DNA of 11,119 nucleotides from an uncultured bacterium (GCA_903872555.1 CAIQLE010000187.1:1-11119); one strand, 5' to 3'. Positions 1 to 7,126 are shown, numbered from the stretch's first letter. Numbers and translations are program-made. Notes: generated by a model from the letters alone, not told the origin.

Positions 1-233
1 ATCTGGATGCCAATGGCAAGGTTCCGGGCTTTACTACCCTGAAGCTGGATGCGAGCCATAAGCTGGACAAAACATTTGAAATGTTCGGTGGCATCATCAA
101 TCTGTTGGATGCACGCTATGCCGGCTATGGCGTGGTAGCCAATAATAATCTCGTCTCCGGAGGTCCGGCAGAACAGTTTCGCAGCTTAGGCGCACCGCGC
201 ACTTTTTATCTGGGAATGCGCGGCAGCTATTGA
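1..233 (+). CDS. TonB-dependent receptor, C-terminal end (5' truncated)
   Basis: An open frame (codons from base 3) enters from the left edge and stops at TGA 231-233, giving about 76 residues. It has the look of the last beta-strands of a TonB-dependent outer-membrane receptor. A strand ending in FGGIINLLDARYAGYG is followed by a loop, then GAPRTFYLGMRGSY, with a terminal aromatic residue as usual for BAM-assembled barrels. The GAPRTFYLG-type ending is common in these receptors. Such proteins import siderophores, cobalamin or carbohydrates using TonB/ExbBD energy, but the plug and TonB box lie outside the window, so the substrate cannot be told. A terminator follows at 268-300. The next genes are convergent and include a two-component system that may or may not be related. 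Confidence 0.8.
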   Translation, partial: LDANGKVPGFTTLKLDASHKLDKTFEMFGGIINLLDARYAGYGVVANNNLVSGGPAEQFRSLGAPRTFYLGMRGSY

Positions 234-267
234 ATCTCTCGCCCGGGTCACGGCACGGGTATTTCAG

Positions 268-300
268 CGGACAGGCTCACATGGCATGTCCGTTTTTTTT
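268..300 (+). terminator. Intrinsic terminator of the TonB-dependent receptor gene
   Basis: CGGACA (268-273) pairs with TGTCCG (287-292) across a 13-nt loop, followed directly by eight T (293-300). The T-run overlaps the stop codon (299-301) of the convergent response regulator. The orientation fits termination of the receptor transcript. Confidence 0.7.
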
Positions 301-931
301 ATGCCAGTCCATGGCGCAGGGCAAATTGATGTAATTCAATCGCGCTGTGCACTCCCAGCTTTTGTCGTATCGATGTCTGGTAATTGGCAATCGTTTTGTT
401 ACCCAGATGAAGTCGCTGTCCTATCTCTTCCACGCTCAAGCCGCTGGCCAGCAGACGAAAAATTTCAAACTCACGTGGCGCCAGCTTCAGATGCGGAGCA
501 GCTTCCTGCTCCAGCTCTGCAAGCGCCGCTGCCACCTCATCTGACACCGGTGTATCTCCCCGCATCACCTGATGGATCGCGTCCACGATGCGCTCAGGCG
601 GCATACTTTTGGTGAGATAGCCGCGTGCACCTGCACGTAATGCCTGCAATGCCAGTGCAGGATTTTCATGCATGGTGAAGACGAGAATTTTCTGTTCAGG
701 ATAGCGTTGCAAGATACGACGTATGGCCTCCATACCGCCCTGCCCCGGCATAGACAGATCCATCACCAGCACATCAACCTCCTGCGTGGCCAGCAATGCA
801 TAGGCACTCTCACCACTATCAGCTTCGCCTGTGACTTGTATGTGCTGATCAAGCTCAAGATAGCGTTTGTAACCGGCGCGTACGACGGCATGATCATCCA
901 CCAGCACGACACGCAGGAAATCAGCTGACAT
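299..931 (-). CDS. NarL/FixJ-family response regulator (REC + LuxR HTH)
   Basis: A 210-residue transcriptional response regulator. The REC domain (about 6-122) has the acidic pair D12-D13, phospho-acceptor D58 in VLVMDLSMPG, switch T86 and K108. The LuxR-type helix-turn-helix (about 147-208) reads LAPREFEIFRLLASGLSVEEIG and then a recognition helix in NKTIANYQTSIRQKL. All catalytic residues are present, so phosphorylation by the upstream kinase should control DNA binding. I chose ATG 931 because GAGG lies 6 nt before it (TGAGGTACAGC-ATG). The in-frame ATG at 943 has no comparable RBS. The gene overlaps the 3' end of the kinase gene by 11 nt, implying one transcript and coupled translation. 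Targets are unknown; the convergent TonB receptor is a neighbour but not proven to be regulated. Confidence 0.9.
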   Translation of the reverse strand: MSADFLRVVLVDDHAVVRAGYKRYLELDQHIQVTGEADSGESAYALLATQEVDVLVMDLSMPGQGGMEAIRRILQRYPEQKILVFTMHENPALALQALRAGARGYLTKSMPPERIVDAIHQVMRGDTPVSDEVAAALAELEQEAAPHLKLAPREFEIFRLLASGLSVEEIGQRLHLGNKTIANYQTSIRQKLGVHSAIELHQFALRHGLA

Positions 932-2303
932 GCTGTACCTCATCGCTAATCACAGGCTCAAGCGGAAAGCTGGCGATCAGCAGCAGTCCCTGAGGGACAG
1001 CTGCTTGCAATTCAAGTCGCCCCTGATTCGCCAGTACGCGTTCGCGGATACCGATCAGACCGATACCTTCGGGTCCGGATACTGAGGCATGCGCCATGCC
1101 GTTGCCATTGTCAGCCACCTTCAGCGTCAGGGTATGGCTGGCGACATCGGCCAGCAGGGTGATGTGAACTTCACTCGCGCCTGAATGGCGCATGACATTC
1201 GTCAATGCTTCCTGTGCAATCCGGTAAATCGCAACGGCCAGTCTTTGCGGTACGGCAGACGCATGCAGATTCACAGTTAAGCGGCAATCCAGTGCCGCAT
1301 CGCCTCGTGACTGCCTTTGTCTGACTAATTCTCGTAGTGCCTGCTCCAATGCAATGTCATGCTCTTCTCCGCCTTGCAATCCATAGGGCCGCAGTTGTGC
1401 CAGCAGGCTGCGCAACTGATTCAGAATGCTACTGCTATTTTCAAACATCGCTTGCGCACAGGATTCCAGCGCGGGCTGGCCTGCAGATTGTTTCAGGAGA
1501 TAGGACGCATCCACTTGTATCGCGGTCAGCAACTGACCAAATTCATCATGCAATTCATGCGCCAGCTTGCGCCGCTCATCTTCCTGTACCTCTTGCAGGC
1601 GATGCAAGAGGTCACGCTGCTTGGCAATTTGCTCGGTCAATGCTTCTGCCAGATGATTCAGTGCCTGCCCTATCTGATTCAGTTCGCGCGTAGCACTGCG
1701 TGCGATGCGCGCAGCATAGTCACCTTGTTCAATCCGGCTGATACCCGAAAGTATGCCTGTCAGCGGCGCCAGTGCCATGCGCATGCTGATCCAGATTGCA
1801 ATAATCAGTACCAATCCAAAGCTTGCGAACAAACTCATTTGCAATATTGCGCCGGTGATGGCTTCACTACTTTCAGAACGAGGATTGGGCTCCAGCATGA
1901 GCGTCACTTTCTGGCCATCGAGTCGCTGCAGTGACAAGGCATAACCAGACATGGAAGCATCACTGGCAAGAAAACGGTAAATCATAGCCATCAGGCCTGA
2001 TTCTGATGCCGTCTCTGAAGGACCTTGCGTCAGACGCTTACCCTGCTGATCCATCAGTGCGACATGAAAATGCCTGAGTGTGTCGTTCTGATTGAGTTCG
2101 TCAATGATGCGTGCCTGCGCCTCTATGGATTGACTGCCTTGCAAATCTACCAGTGTTGCTATCAACTGGCCGACGCGCTGACTGCCTTGCATTTCGTCGG
2201 CAATATCGCGTCTGGCAGCCAACATAGTCAGTATCAGCACCAGCACCATCATCAGGGTGCCGACGGCTAACAGTCTGAGCAAAAGTCGAGTAACGAGTTG
2301 CAT
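921..2303 (-). CDS. Membrane sensor histidine kinase (HAMP, HisKA_3, NarX/UhpB type)
   Basis: A 460-residue inner-membrane kinase. TM1 (about 8-30) and TM2 (about 152-174) flank a periplasmic sensor of about 120 residues. The two-TM layout resembles LapD/MoxY-type sensors, but I cannot assign the ligand. A HAMP region (about 175-226) is followed by HisKA_3 with the ELHDEFGQLL box, phospho-acceptor H252. The HATPase_c domain has the N box around E365-N369 (EALTNVMRHS), the G1 box DNGNG (398-402) and the G2-like GIGLIGIRERV (413-423). ATG 2303 is preferred because GGAG is 5 nt upstream; an in-frame GTG at 2306 is only 2 nt from it. The downstream response regulator overlaps the gene end and is the obvious partner. 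A TATAAT-like -10 lies about 48 bp upstream of the start. Confidence 0.9.
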   Translation of the reverse strand: MQLVTRLLLRLLAVGTLMMVLVLILTMLAARRDIADEMQGSQRVGQLIATLVDLQGSQSIEAQARIIDELNQNDTLRHFHVALMDQQGKRLTQGPSETASESGLMAMIYRFLASDASMSGYALSLQRLDGQKVTLMLEPNPRSESSEAITGAILQMSLFASFGLVLIIAIWISMRMALAPLTGILSGISRIEQGDYAARIARSATRELNQIGQALNHLAEALTEQIAKQRDLLHRLQEVQEDERRKLAHELHDEFGQLLTAIQVDASYLLKQSAGQPALESCAQAMFENSSSILNQLRSLLAQLRPYGLQGGEEHDIALEQALRELVRQRQSRGDAALDCRLTVNLHASAVPQRLAVAIYRIAQEALTNVMRHSGASEVHITLLADVASHTLTLKVADNGNGMAHASVSGPEGIGLIGIRERVLANQGRLELQAAVPQGLLLIASFPLEPVISDEVQHVS

Positions 2304-2350
2304 CACAGCTCCGTGTGCGAAATGGTTTCTGGAGAGGAACAGAAATGCTG

Positions 2351-2356
2351 ATTATA
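2351..2356 (-). promoter_or_regulatory. Candidate -10 box for the membrane kinase operon
   Basis: Read on the minus strand this is a perfect TATAAT, predicting a start near 2344 and a leader of about 40 nt before ATG 2303. No good -35 is found at 16-18 bp, so either an activator is needed or the match is chance. Confidence 0.35.
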
Positions 2357-2394
2357 GGATGGCTTTCAGGGCATAGCAGACTAGAATGATTCGC

Positions 2395-2404
2395 AGGAGG
2401 TGAT
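2395..2404 (+). promoter_or_regulatory. Extended Shine-Dalgarno of the Kef-type antiporter
   Basis: AGGAGGTGAT matches the full complement of the usual 16S 3' tail, yet the core GGAGG ends 15 nt before the ATG at 2416, longer than normal. No alternative in-frame start lies closer, because a stop codon occurs at 2401-2403 in that frame. The ATG at 2403 is out of frame and inside the SD. Confidence 0.55.
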
Positions 2405-2415
2405 GCGAACCCGCC

Positions 2416-4161
2416 ATGCCTGAAAATCATTCCGTACTGCCCTATTTGCGCGAGACGCTGATTTTTCTTGCGCTGGCTGGCATTCTTATCCCGATACTGC
2501 AGCGATATCGTGTGAATCAGATTCTGGGTTTTCTGGCCGTCGGTGTCCTGCTTGGCCCTTATGGCCTGCCGCTCTGGGCAGGGCATTTGCCCTGGCTGCA
2601 GAATTTCACTTTCATCCGTATCGAAGGCATCGTCGCACTCGGTGAGCTTGGTGTGCTGTTCCTGATGTTTACGATAGGTTTGGAGTTATCGGCTGAACGT
2701 CTGTGGGAATTGCGCCGCTGGGTCTTTGGTGCGGGATGTGCGCAGGTGCTGTTATCTGCGGCCCCGATTGCTCTGGTGGCCCTCATCGCTGGGAATGCGA
2801 TCGAAACCTCGATTGTGCTGGGTCTGATGCTGGCACTTTCTTCGACGGCGGTGGTGATGCAGCTGATGACGGAAAAAAATCTGCTGAATCAGTCTGTGGG
2901 CCAGGCCAACTTTTCAATTCTGATGCTGCAAGATCTGGCCGTCGTTCCCATCTTATTACTGACTGGACTCATGTCGCGTGGTGATACAGGCAATCTGCTG
3001 CCTCTGCTCTTCAATGTCTTACTGAAATCCGTGCTGGTGATTTTGCTGATTTATTTTATGGGCAGGCGCGTGATACGCCCTTTATTCAAAGCACTGTCTC
3101 AGCATCATCAGCCAGCTATTTTTATGGCACTGATTTTATTGTCGACACTGGGGATTGCCGGTTTGACGCAGTATGCCGGTCTGTCCATGGCACTCGGTGC
3201 TTTTCTTGCCGGTTTGCTGTTAGCTGAAACTGAATTCAGGCATGAGGTGGAAGTCACGGTAGAGCCTTTCAAGAGCCTGTTGCTGGGATTGTTTTTTTTG
3301 TCCGTGGGTATGCAGACCGATCTGCGTGCAGTCCTGAATTTTCCATTTTTATTACCAATGGCAGTCATTGGCTTATTTCTCATCAAGGCGACAGTGATGG
3401 CGATCGTGCTGCGCCTTGGCCGTCACTCGTGGGGGCGAGCCATAGAGGGCGGCCTGCTAATGGGACAAGGGGGTGAATTCGCCTTTATCGTGACTGGCTA
3501 TGCCATGGCTAGCCATTTATTCAGTCCTGCACTTGCGCAATTCGTCTTGCTGGTGGTGGGCTTATCCATGTTTGCCACACCGATGATCTCGCGTGGCGGT
3601 CACTTGCTGGGCAACTGGTGGGACCGTCATCATAAAGCAGCAGAAGCACCGCTGGCACTGGCTCAGCCCGAACCTATGCAGGATCACGTGATTATCGTTG
3701 GCTTTGGGCGCATGGGTCAGTTGCTGGCAGAAGTTTTATCGGGTCAGGGTATACGCTATGCCGCGATCGACATCGACATGCACCGCTCAACCAATCGGCA
3801 TCCTCTGGGCGAGCCGGTGTATTACGGCGACGTCAGCCGGCCAGAACTCTTGCACCGTATCCATGCCAGCGAAGCTGCTGCCATCGTGCTGACCATAGAC
3901 CATCCCGATGCAGCTCTCCATGCCGCGCGCGCCATACGTCGAGAATTTGCTGATATTCCCTTGCTGGCCAGAGCACATGATGAAGACCATGCGCATTGCC
4001 TGAAGCAGGCGGGGGCTAATCTGGTGATGCCCGAAGCACTCGAAGCTGGCTTGCAGCTGTCGTTTTTTGTGCTGGAGGCAATAGGCATTACAGGAGAACA
4101 GGCAAGGCTTGCGGTTCGCAATGAGCGTACTGCTCGTCTGGCGGTAGTGCAAAGACACTAA
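2416..4161 (+). CDS. Kef-type monovalent cation:proton antiporter (CPA2) with RCK_N domain
   Basis: A 581-residue inner-membrane antiporter. Residues 1-395 form about 12-13 hydrophobic segments of the Na+/H+ exchanger fold. They include the motif SILMLQDLAVVP, whose D173 is the likely conserved transport acid. The loop around 270-299 (ETEFRHEVEV, then EPFKSLLLGLFFLSVGM) is the signature region of KefB/KefC. A C-terminal RCK/TrkA-N domain (about 423-540) carries the nucleotide-binding GFGRMG loop (429-434) and an acidic strand end (D452/D454). Family members exchange K+ or Na+ for H+ in pH or electrophile stress. No KefF/KefG-like partner gene is adjacent, and the protein ends soon after the RCK domain, more like YbaL-type or generic Kef proteins than a true glutathione-gated KefC. 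The exact ion is not determinable. The start is the only suitable ATG, with a strong though distant SD. Confidence 0.88.
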   Translation: MPENHSVLPYLRETLIFLALAGILIPILQRYRVNQILGFLAVGVLLGPYGLPLWAGHLPWLQNFTFIRIEGIVALGELGVLFLMFTIGLELSAERLWELRRWVFGAGCAQVLLSAAPIALVALIAGNAIETSIVLGLMLALSSTAVVMQLMTEKNLLNQSVGQANFSILMLQDLAVVPILLLTGLMSRGDTGNLLPLLFNVLLKSVLVILLIYFMGRRVIRPLFKALSQHHQPAIFMALILLSTLGIAGLTQYAGLSMALGAFLAGLLLAETEFRHEVEVTVEPFKSLLLGLFFLSVGMQTDLRAVLNFPFLLPMAVIGLFLIKATVMAIVLRLGRHSWGRAIEGGLLMGQGGEFAFIVTGYAMASHLFSPALAQFVLLVVGLSMFATPMISRGGHLLGNWWDRHHKAAEAPLALAQPEPMQDHVIIVGFGRMGQLLAEVLSGQGIRYAAIDIDMHRSTNRHPLGEPVYYGDVSRPELLHRIHASEAAAIVLTIDHPDAALHAARAIRREFADIPLLARAHDEDHAHCLKQAGANLVMPEALEAGLQLSFFVLEAIGITGEQARLAVRNERTARLAVVQRH

Positions 4162-4203
4162 GCGTCGAATCGAGTGTCATTGGAAAGCACAGCGTCTGTT
4201 AAA

Positions 4204-5025
4204 TCAGGCTGTCTCCAGCTGATCGAAACGCACCAGACGCACGCCTGTCTCATGACAATCGTCGGCAAAGCGCGGACTACCCAGATAGGCAAATTCCTGC
4301 GCACGCGCCTCTGCGATGGGGTCACTCAGATCTATCGTCGGCCGCCCCGGATGGCACATCATCAGGGTGCCGCTTGGCAGCAGATGCATCCACGCTTTCA
4401 TTCGCTTTGCAAATCTGGCGTCTGGCAGCAAAGAATACAGTCCACCGAATTTCTTGCTGGTGCGCAGACCCTGACTCTCTGCCAGCTCATGAAATCCCCT
4501 TGCGGCAGAACGGAGCACCATGGCTTTCAAGGGCTCACCACCGTTATCCACCAGACATTCGGGTGACCTGACCCAGGGCCGTTTATCTGTCGTCCAGCGC
4601 TCTGCAATCACTTCCATCAATACATCACGAATAGATGGAAAGGCGTGCACATGCTGATGACCATCCAGATAATCAGGCAAACGGCCCATGGCATCGGCAA
4701 ATTTATCAATCTGACGTAAAAATGTTTGTTTGATTTTAGGTTGCGACACCAGCCCTGCTCTGGAAAACATGAGCCAGTAAATGAGGGGGTGCGTGCCCGA
4801 GACGCCTTCAAAAGCATGAGTCAGATTCAGGTGCAGACCGATATCTGCATTGCGCTGCAGTTCCGACAGCCGGCGTGAACCTCGTTTCCAGTAAGGTCCT
4901 TCGGACAGTACAGAAGTAGCTGAAAGCCGGCGCGATGACATCAGTTCGAGTATGCCTTCGCTGATAGCCTGCGACTGACCAAAATCATCCGCACAGAGGG
5001 CGAATTTTCGCAATGCGCCGCTCAT
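4204..5025 (-). CDS. YdjC/ChbG/HpnK-family carbohydrate deacetylase
   Basis: A 273-residue soluble protein of the YdjC superfamily of metal-dependent deacetylases. Family hallmarks are all visible: N-terminal LCADDFGQS with D13/D14, DIGLHLNLT with H65, DGHQHVHAFP with H123/H127 as metal ligands, and C-terminal MCHPGRP with H225. Known members remove N-acetyl groups from chito-oligosaccharides (ChbG), act in hopanoid synthesis (HpnK), or deacetylate undecaprenyl-phosphate-linked GalNAc (NaxD of Francisella). Its start ATG overlaps the stop of the GtrA-like gene (ATGA, 5025-5022), and it is the last gene of a GT2-GtrA-deacetylase operon. I therefore infer that it acts on a lipid-linked N-acetyl sugar on the cytoplasmic side of the membrane, as NaxD does. 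This is inference from context. The family call itself is firm. Confidence 0.87.
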   Translation of the reverse strand: MSGALRKFALCADDFGQSQAISEGILELMSSRRLSATSVLSEGPYWKRGSRRLSELQRNADIGLHLNLTHAFEGVSGTHPLIYWLMFSRAGLVSQPKIKQTFLRQIDKFADAMGRLPDYLDGHQHVHAFPSIRDVLMEVIAERWTTDKRPWVRSPECLVDNGGEPLKAMVLRSAARGFHELAESQGLRTSKKFGGLYSLLPDARFAKRMKAWMHLLPSGTLMMCHPGRPTIDLSDPIAEARAQEFAYLGSPRFADDCHETGVRLVRFDQLETA

Positions 5026-5408
5026 AGTTTGTCCTTCGCTACAAACGCCCAGTTGCGGGCGCTGACAAAGGTCAGCGCAGCCACAACTATGAGTACGATC
5101 AACAGCGCCAGTCGGTAGTCCAGCGAGGTGTAGTGCAGCAGGGCTGCATACATCATTTCATTGACCAAGAAGCTGGTAAGTGCCACAGAAAAAAACCGCC
5201 AGCGTGATTGGGCTACGGGTGCCTCAGCAGCAGCAAACGTGAGTCTGCTATGGCCTGCATGACTGATCTGAAAAGCCACCAGAAATGCCACCACATTCGC
5301 CAGCAAAGGCGGCATACCCAAAGGCACCAGAATCAGAGAAACACATACCAGATGAACCAGCATCGCAGTGATGCCTACCACGCCAAACCAGAACAGCTCG
5401 CGCGTCAT
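5022..5408 (-). CDS. GtrA-like small membrane protein (putative lipid-linked sugar flippase)
   Basis: A 128-residue integral membrane protein with four hydrophobic segments (about 7-27, 32-50, 70-92, 98-118), the size and topology of the GtrA/DPMS family. The conserved features of that family are present: FGVVGITAMLVH at the start, an ANVVAFLVAF segment, and a C-terminal FVSARNWAF close to the usual N-x-x-W/F-F pattern. GtrA proteins are thought to flip polyprenyl-phosphate-bound sugars to the periplasm, or to assist the GT2 enzyme. The gene starts inside the stop of the GT2 gene (ATGA at 5408-5405) and ends inside the start of the deacetylase gene (ATGA at 5025-5022). It has no clear RBS of its own, which points to translational coupling and stoichiometric use of the three products. 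Confidence 0.87.
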   Translation of the reverse strand: MTRELFWFGVVGITAMLVHLVCVSLILVPLGMPPLLANVVAFLVAFQISHAGHSRLTFAAAEAPVAQSRWRFFSVALTSFLVNEMMYAALLHYTSLDYRLALLIVLIVVAALTFVSARNWAFVAKDKL

Positions 5409-6463
5409 TGAGCACCATCGCCGGGAGGCTGCTGAGGACTTCGGGTAATTCTGCTCACAAAATACTGGGGGCGCTGTTTGACTTCAGTAAAGATGCGGCC
5501 TATGTACTCGCCGAGTATGCCCACCGACAGTAATTGCACGCCACCGAGAAAAGTGATTGCCACGACCAGCGTAGGCCAGCCCTTGGCATCCGTACCAAAA
5601 ATGAAGGTTTCTATGACGATGTAAATGGCATAAACAATCGAAGCCAGCGAGATGACGCCACCAACGAAAGTCCAGAGTCGCAGCGGCACATTCGAAAATG
5701 CGGTCAGACCGGTGGCTGCCAGACGGAACAGGCTGAAAAAATTGAAACTGGTGGTGCCATGACGGCGAGGATCGGTACGAACTTTGATGCCCAGCCGTGT
5801 AAAGCCGACCCAGTTATACAAGCCTTTCATGAAGCGATTACGCTCAGGCATACGCTTCAGCGCATCCAGCATGCAGCGATCCAGCACACGAAAATCCTGA
5901 GTGTTCTCTGGAATTTTGTTGCGCTCACCAAAATTCAGTAAGGCATAAAACACATTGGTCACGGCGCGCTTCATGAGCGATTCATCATTGCGGTCAGAGC
6001 GCACCGCAAACACCATGTCGTAGCCGCGCTGCCACTGTTCGATAAAAGAAGGAATCAGATCAGGCGGATGCTGAAAATCGCAATCGATCAAGACCGCAAT
6101 ATCGCCCTTGGCCTCATCAATACCCGCTGAGAGCGCAATCTCCTTGCCAAAATTACGTGAGAGCTGCACCAGCGTCACGGGCAGGCGGTCCATCACACTC
6201 ATGACCCGGGCTACGGTCGCATCGCGGCTGCCATCATCGATCACGATCAGTTCATGGCGCAGACCCAGCGAGCTCAGCAAGGTCGTCAGCGTATCCAGCA
6301 TGGGTACGACATTGCCCTCCTCGTTATAGGCAGGCAAAAGCACGCTGACCAAGGGGTTAGCAGGCCGTTCAGCGGCGCGAGCCTGAAGCGTGAACTCGGC
6401 TTCAGTATCTTCTATGGTCAGGGACGGCGAAAAAGGCAGGTCAGATTTCATGGGCAACGGCAT
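5405..6463 (-). CDS. GT2 polyprenyl-phosphate glycosyltransferase (GtrB/ArnC/DPM1 type)
   Basis: A membrane-anchored family 2 glycosyltransferase of about 352 residues. Numbering from ATG 6463: nucleotide-sugar site VSVLLPAYNEEGN (about 40-51), VIDDGSRD (about 74-81), metal-binding DCD at 127-129 followed by QHPPD (131-135), and NTQDFRVLDR (about 187-196), typical of bactoprenol glycosyltransferases. Two C-terminal TM segments (about 263-286 and 299-321) precede a short basic tail. The enzyme should transfer a sugar from a nucleotide donor to undecaprenyl phosphate at the inner face of the membrane. The frame extends to a TTG at 6475, but the likely promoter (6481-6509) predicts transcription starting about there. 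ATG 6463 or ATG 6451 is therefore more likely; neither has a good SD. First gene of the operon with the GtrA-like and deacetylase genes. Confidence 0.87.
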   Translation of the reverse strand: MPLPMKSDLPFSPSLTIEDTEAEFTLQARAAERPANPLVSVLLPAYNEEGNVVPMLDTLTTLLSSLGLRHELIVIDDGSRDATVARVMSVMDRLPVTLVQLSRNFGKEIALSAGIDEAKGDIAVLIDCDFQHPPDLIPSFIEQWQRGYDMVFAVRSDRNDESLMKRAVTNVFYALLNFGERNKIPENTQDFRVLDRCMLDALKRMPERNRFMKGLYNWVGFTRLGIKVRTDPRRHGTTSFNFFSLFRLAATGLTAFSNVPLRLWTFVGGVISLASIVYAIYIVIETFIFGTDAKGWPTLVVAITFLGGVQLLSVGILGEYIGRIFTEVKQRPQYFVSRITRSPQQPPGDGAQ

Positions 6464-6480
6464 CAGCCAAAACAACGCGG

Positions 6481-6509
6481 AATGTATAGGTATGGGCGTG
6501 GCGGGTCAA
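6481..6509 (-). promoter_or_regulatory. Candidate sigma-70 promoter of the GT2-GtrA-deacetylase operon
   Basis: On the minus strand TTGACC (6509-6504) lies 17 bp from TACATT (6486-6481); an overlapping TATACA (6488-6483) gives a 15-bp spacer. The start point would be near 6475, leaving a leader of only about 12 nt (ATG 6463) or about 24 nt (ATG 6451). Confidence 0.5.
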
Positions 6510-6536
6510 GCGACACCCAGTAAAACGCCCGCAAAA

Positions 6537-6555
6537 CTCAGAGTGTAGCTCTGAG
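6537..6555 (-). terminator. Perfect 7-bp hairpin in the 6464-6760 intergenic region, possible terminator
   Basis: CTCAGAG and CTCTGAG pair perfectly around a 5-nt loop (6544-6548). On the minus strand the stem is followed by TTTT, then GCGGGCGTTTT, so it could stop leftward transcription just before the GT2 promoter. No gene on that strand immediately upstream needs it, so the role (insulation or operator) is uncertain. Confidence 0.35.
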
Positions 6556-6666
6556 AGGCCGATCTTAAAAAAAACTGCCCTTAATCGCACACATGAACTG
6601 AGCAGGGATTTAATGGTCATCTATAGGCCATTTGAAAAAAATTTACCGATAGTTACACTCATTTCG

Positions 6667-6684
6667 CTTGAACCTAAGCTCAAG
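6667..6684. promoter_or_regulatory. 18-bp imperfect palindrome, candidate operator of the MarR-like gene
   Basis: CTTGAACCTAAGCTCAAG has 14 of 18 positions symmetric, with perfect CTTGA/TCAAG arms. It sits just upstream of a -10-like TATTAT (6708-6713), with no good -35, and about 77 bp before the GTG start of the winged-helix regulator. The position would suit autoregulation or an activator site. The arm spacing (8 nt) does not match an FNR box. Confidence 0.35.
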
Positions 6685-6760
6685 ATGATGCATATTTCGC
6701 CACACTGTATTATCATATTTTCCTGACGGAAATTTATCAAAATTGAACGAAAGGTCTGTT

Positions 6761-7126
6761 GTGAGCAAACGTAGTCGTCCTGCCGATATTTACCTGCGCT
6801 TCCTGCAATTGGCTGAAGCATTGCGTGGTATGCCATCACTGCCTCCATTGGAGCCTCTGGAAGAACGGATTCTTGAGCTGATTGCGTATGCTCGCCAAAA
6901 ACAAGAACGTCTGTCGGTCAAAGACCTGATGGGCAAACGTGAACTTGGCTCACCTGCCATGCTGCACGGACGCCTGAAGTCTATGCGCGAAAAAGGCTGG
7001 ATCGTTCTGGCTGAGACCGAAGATGCGCGACGCAAGCAGCTCGAACTGACGCAGGCCGCCCTGCTTCATTACGACAAACTCTCAAAATGCATGATTCAGG
7101 CCACTAAAAAGGCGCTGCAAGGCTAA
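6761..7126 (+). CDS. MarR-like winged-helix transcriptional regulator
   Basis: A 121-residue basic protein. A helical N-terminus (about 5-25, ADIYLRFLQLAEALRG) is followed by a winged helix-turn-helix (about 33-103): LEERILELIAYARQKQERLSV, a recognition helix in LGSPAMLHGRLKSMREKGW, then a charged wing ETEDARRKQLELT as in MarR proteins (the DxRxxxxxLT pattern). It is shorter than typical MarR proteins (about 140-160), with a reduced C-terminal dimerisation helix. I chose GTG 6761 because AAAGG lies 6 nt before it; the frame reaches a TTG at 6743 that lacks an RBS. It may be autoregulated through the palindrome at 6667-6684. It is divergent from the GT2 operon and could also regulate it, which is conjecture. 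The ligand is unknown. Confidence 0.75.
   Translation: MSKRSRPADIYLRFLQLAEALRGMPSLPPLEPLEERILELIAYARQKQERLSVKDLMGKRELGSPAMLHGRLKSMREKGWIVLAETEDARRKQLELTQAALLHYDKLSKCMIQATKKALQG

Noticed and set aside
286..615. 109-codon plus-strand ORF after the TonB receptor
   Set aside because: Antisense to the response regulator and beginning within the receptor terminator; the translation is proline-rich nonsense.
1359..1934. 191-codon plus-strand ORF antisense to the membrane kinase
   Set aside because: It is a frame shadow of the well-supported kinase gene; the translation has no recognisable domain and no RBS.
2101..2586. 161-codon minus-strand ORF spanning the divergent region
   Set aside because: It overlaps both the kinase (other frame) and the antiporter start; the composition is low-quality and no motif is seen.
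3787..4158. Minus-strand ORFs opposite the RCK domain
   Set aside because: Shadow frames of the antiporter gene without RBS or domain.
4162..4203. Possible bidirectional terminator between the convergent antiporter and deacetylase genes
   Set aside because: No stem-loop with T-run is visible in these 42 bases; GCGTC occurs twice only as a direct repeat.
6621..6848. 75-codon minus-strand ORF upstream of and opposite the MarR-like gene
   Set aside because: Its start lies inside the regulator coding region, with no clear SD and no family features.
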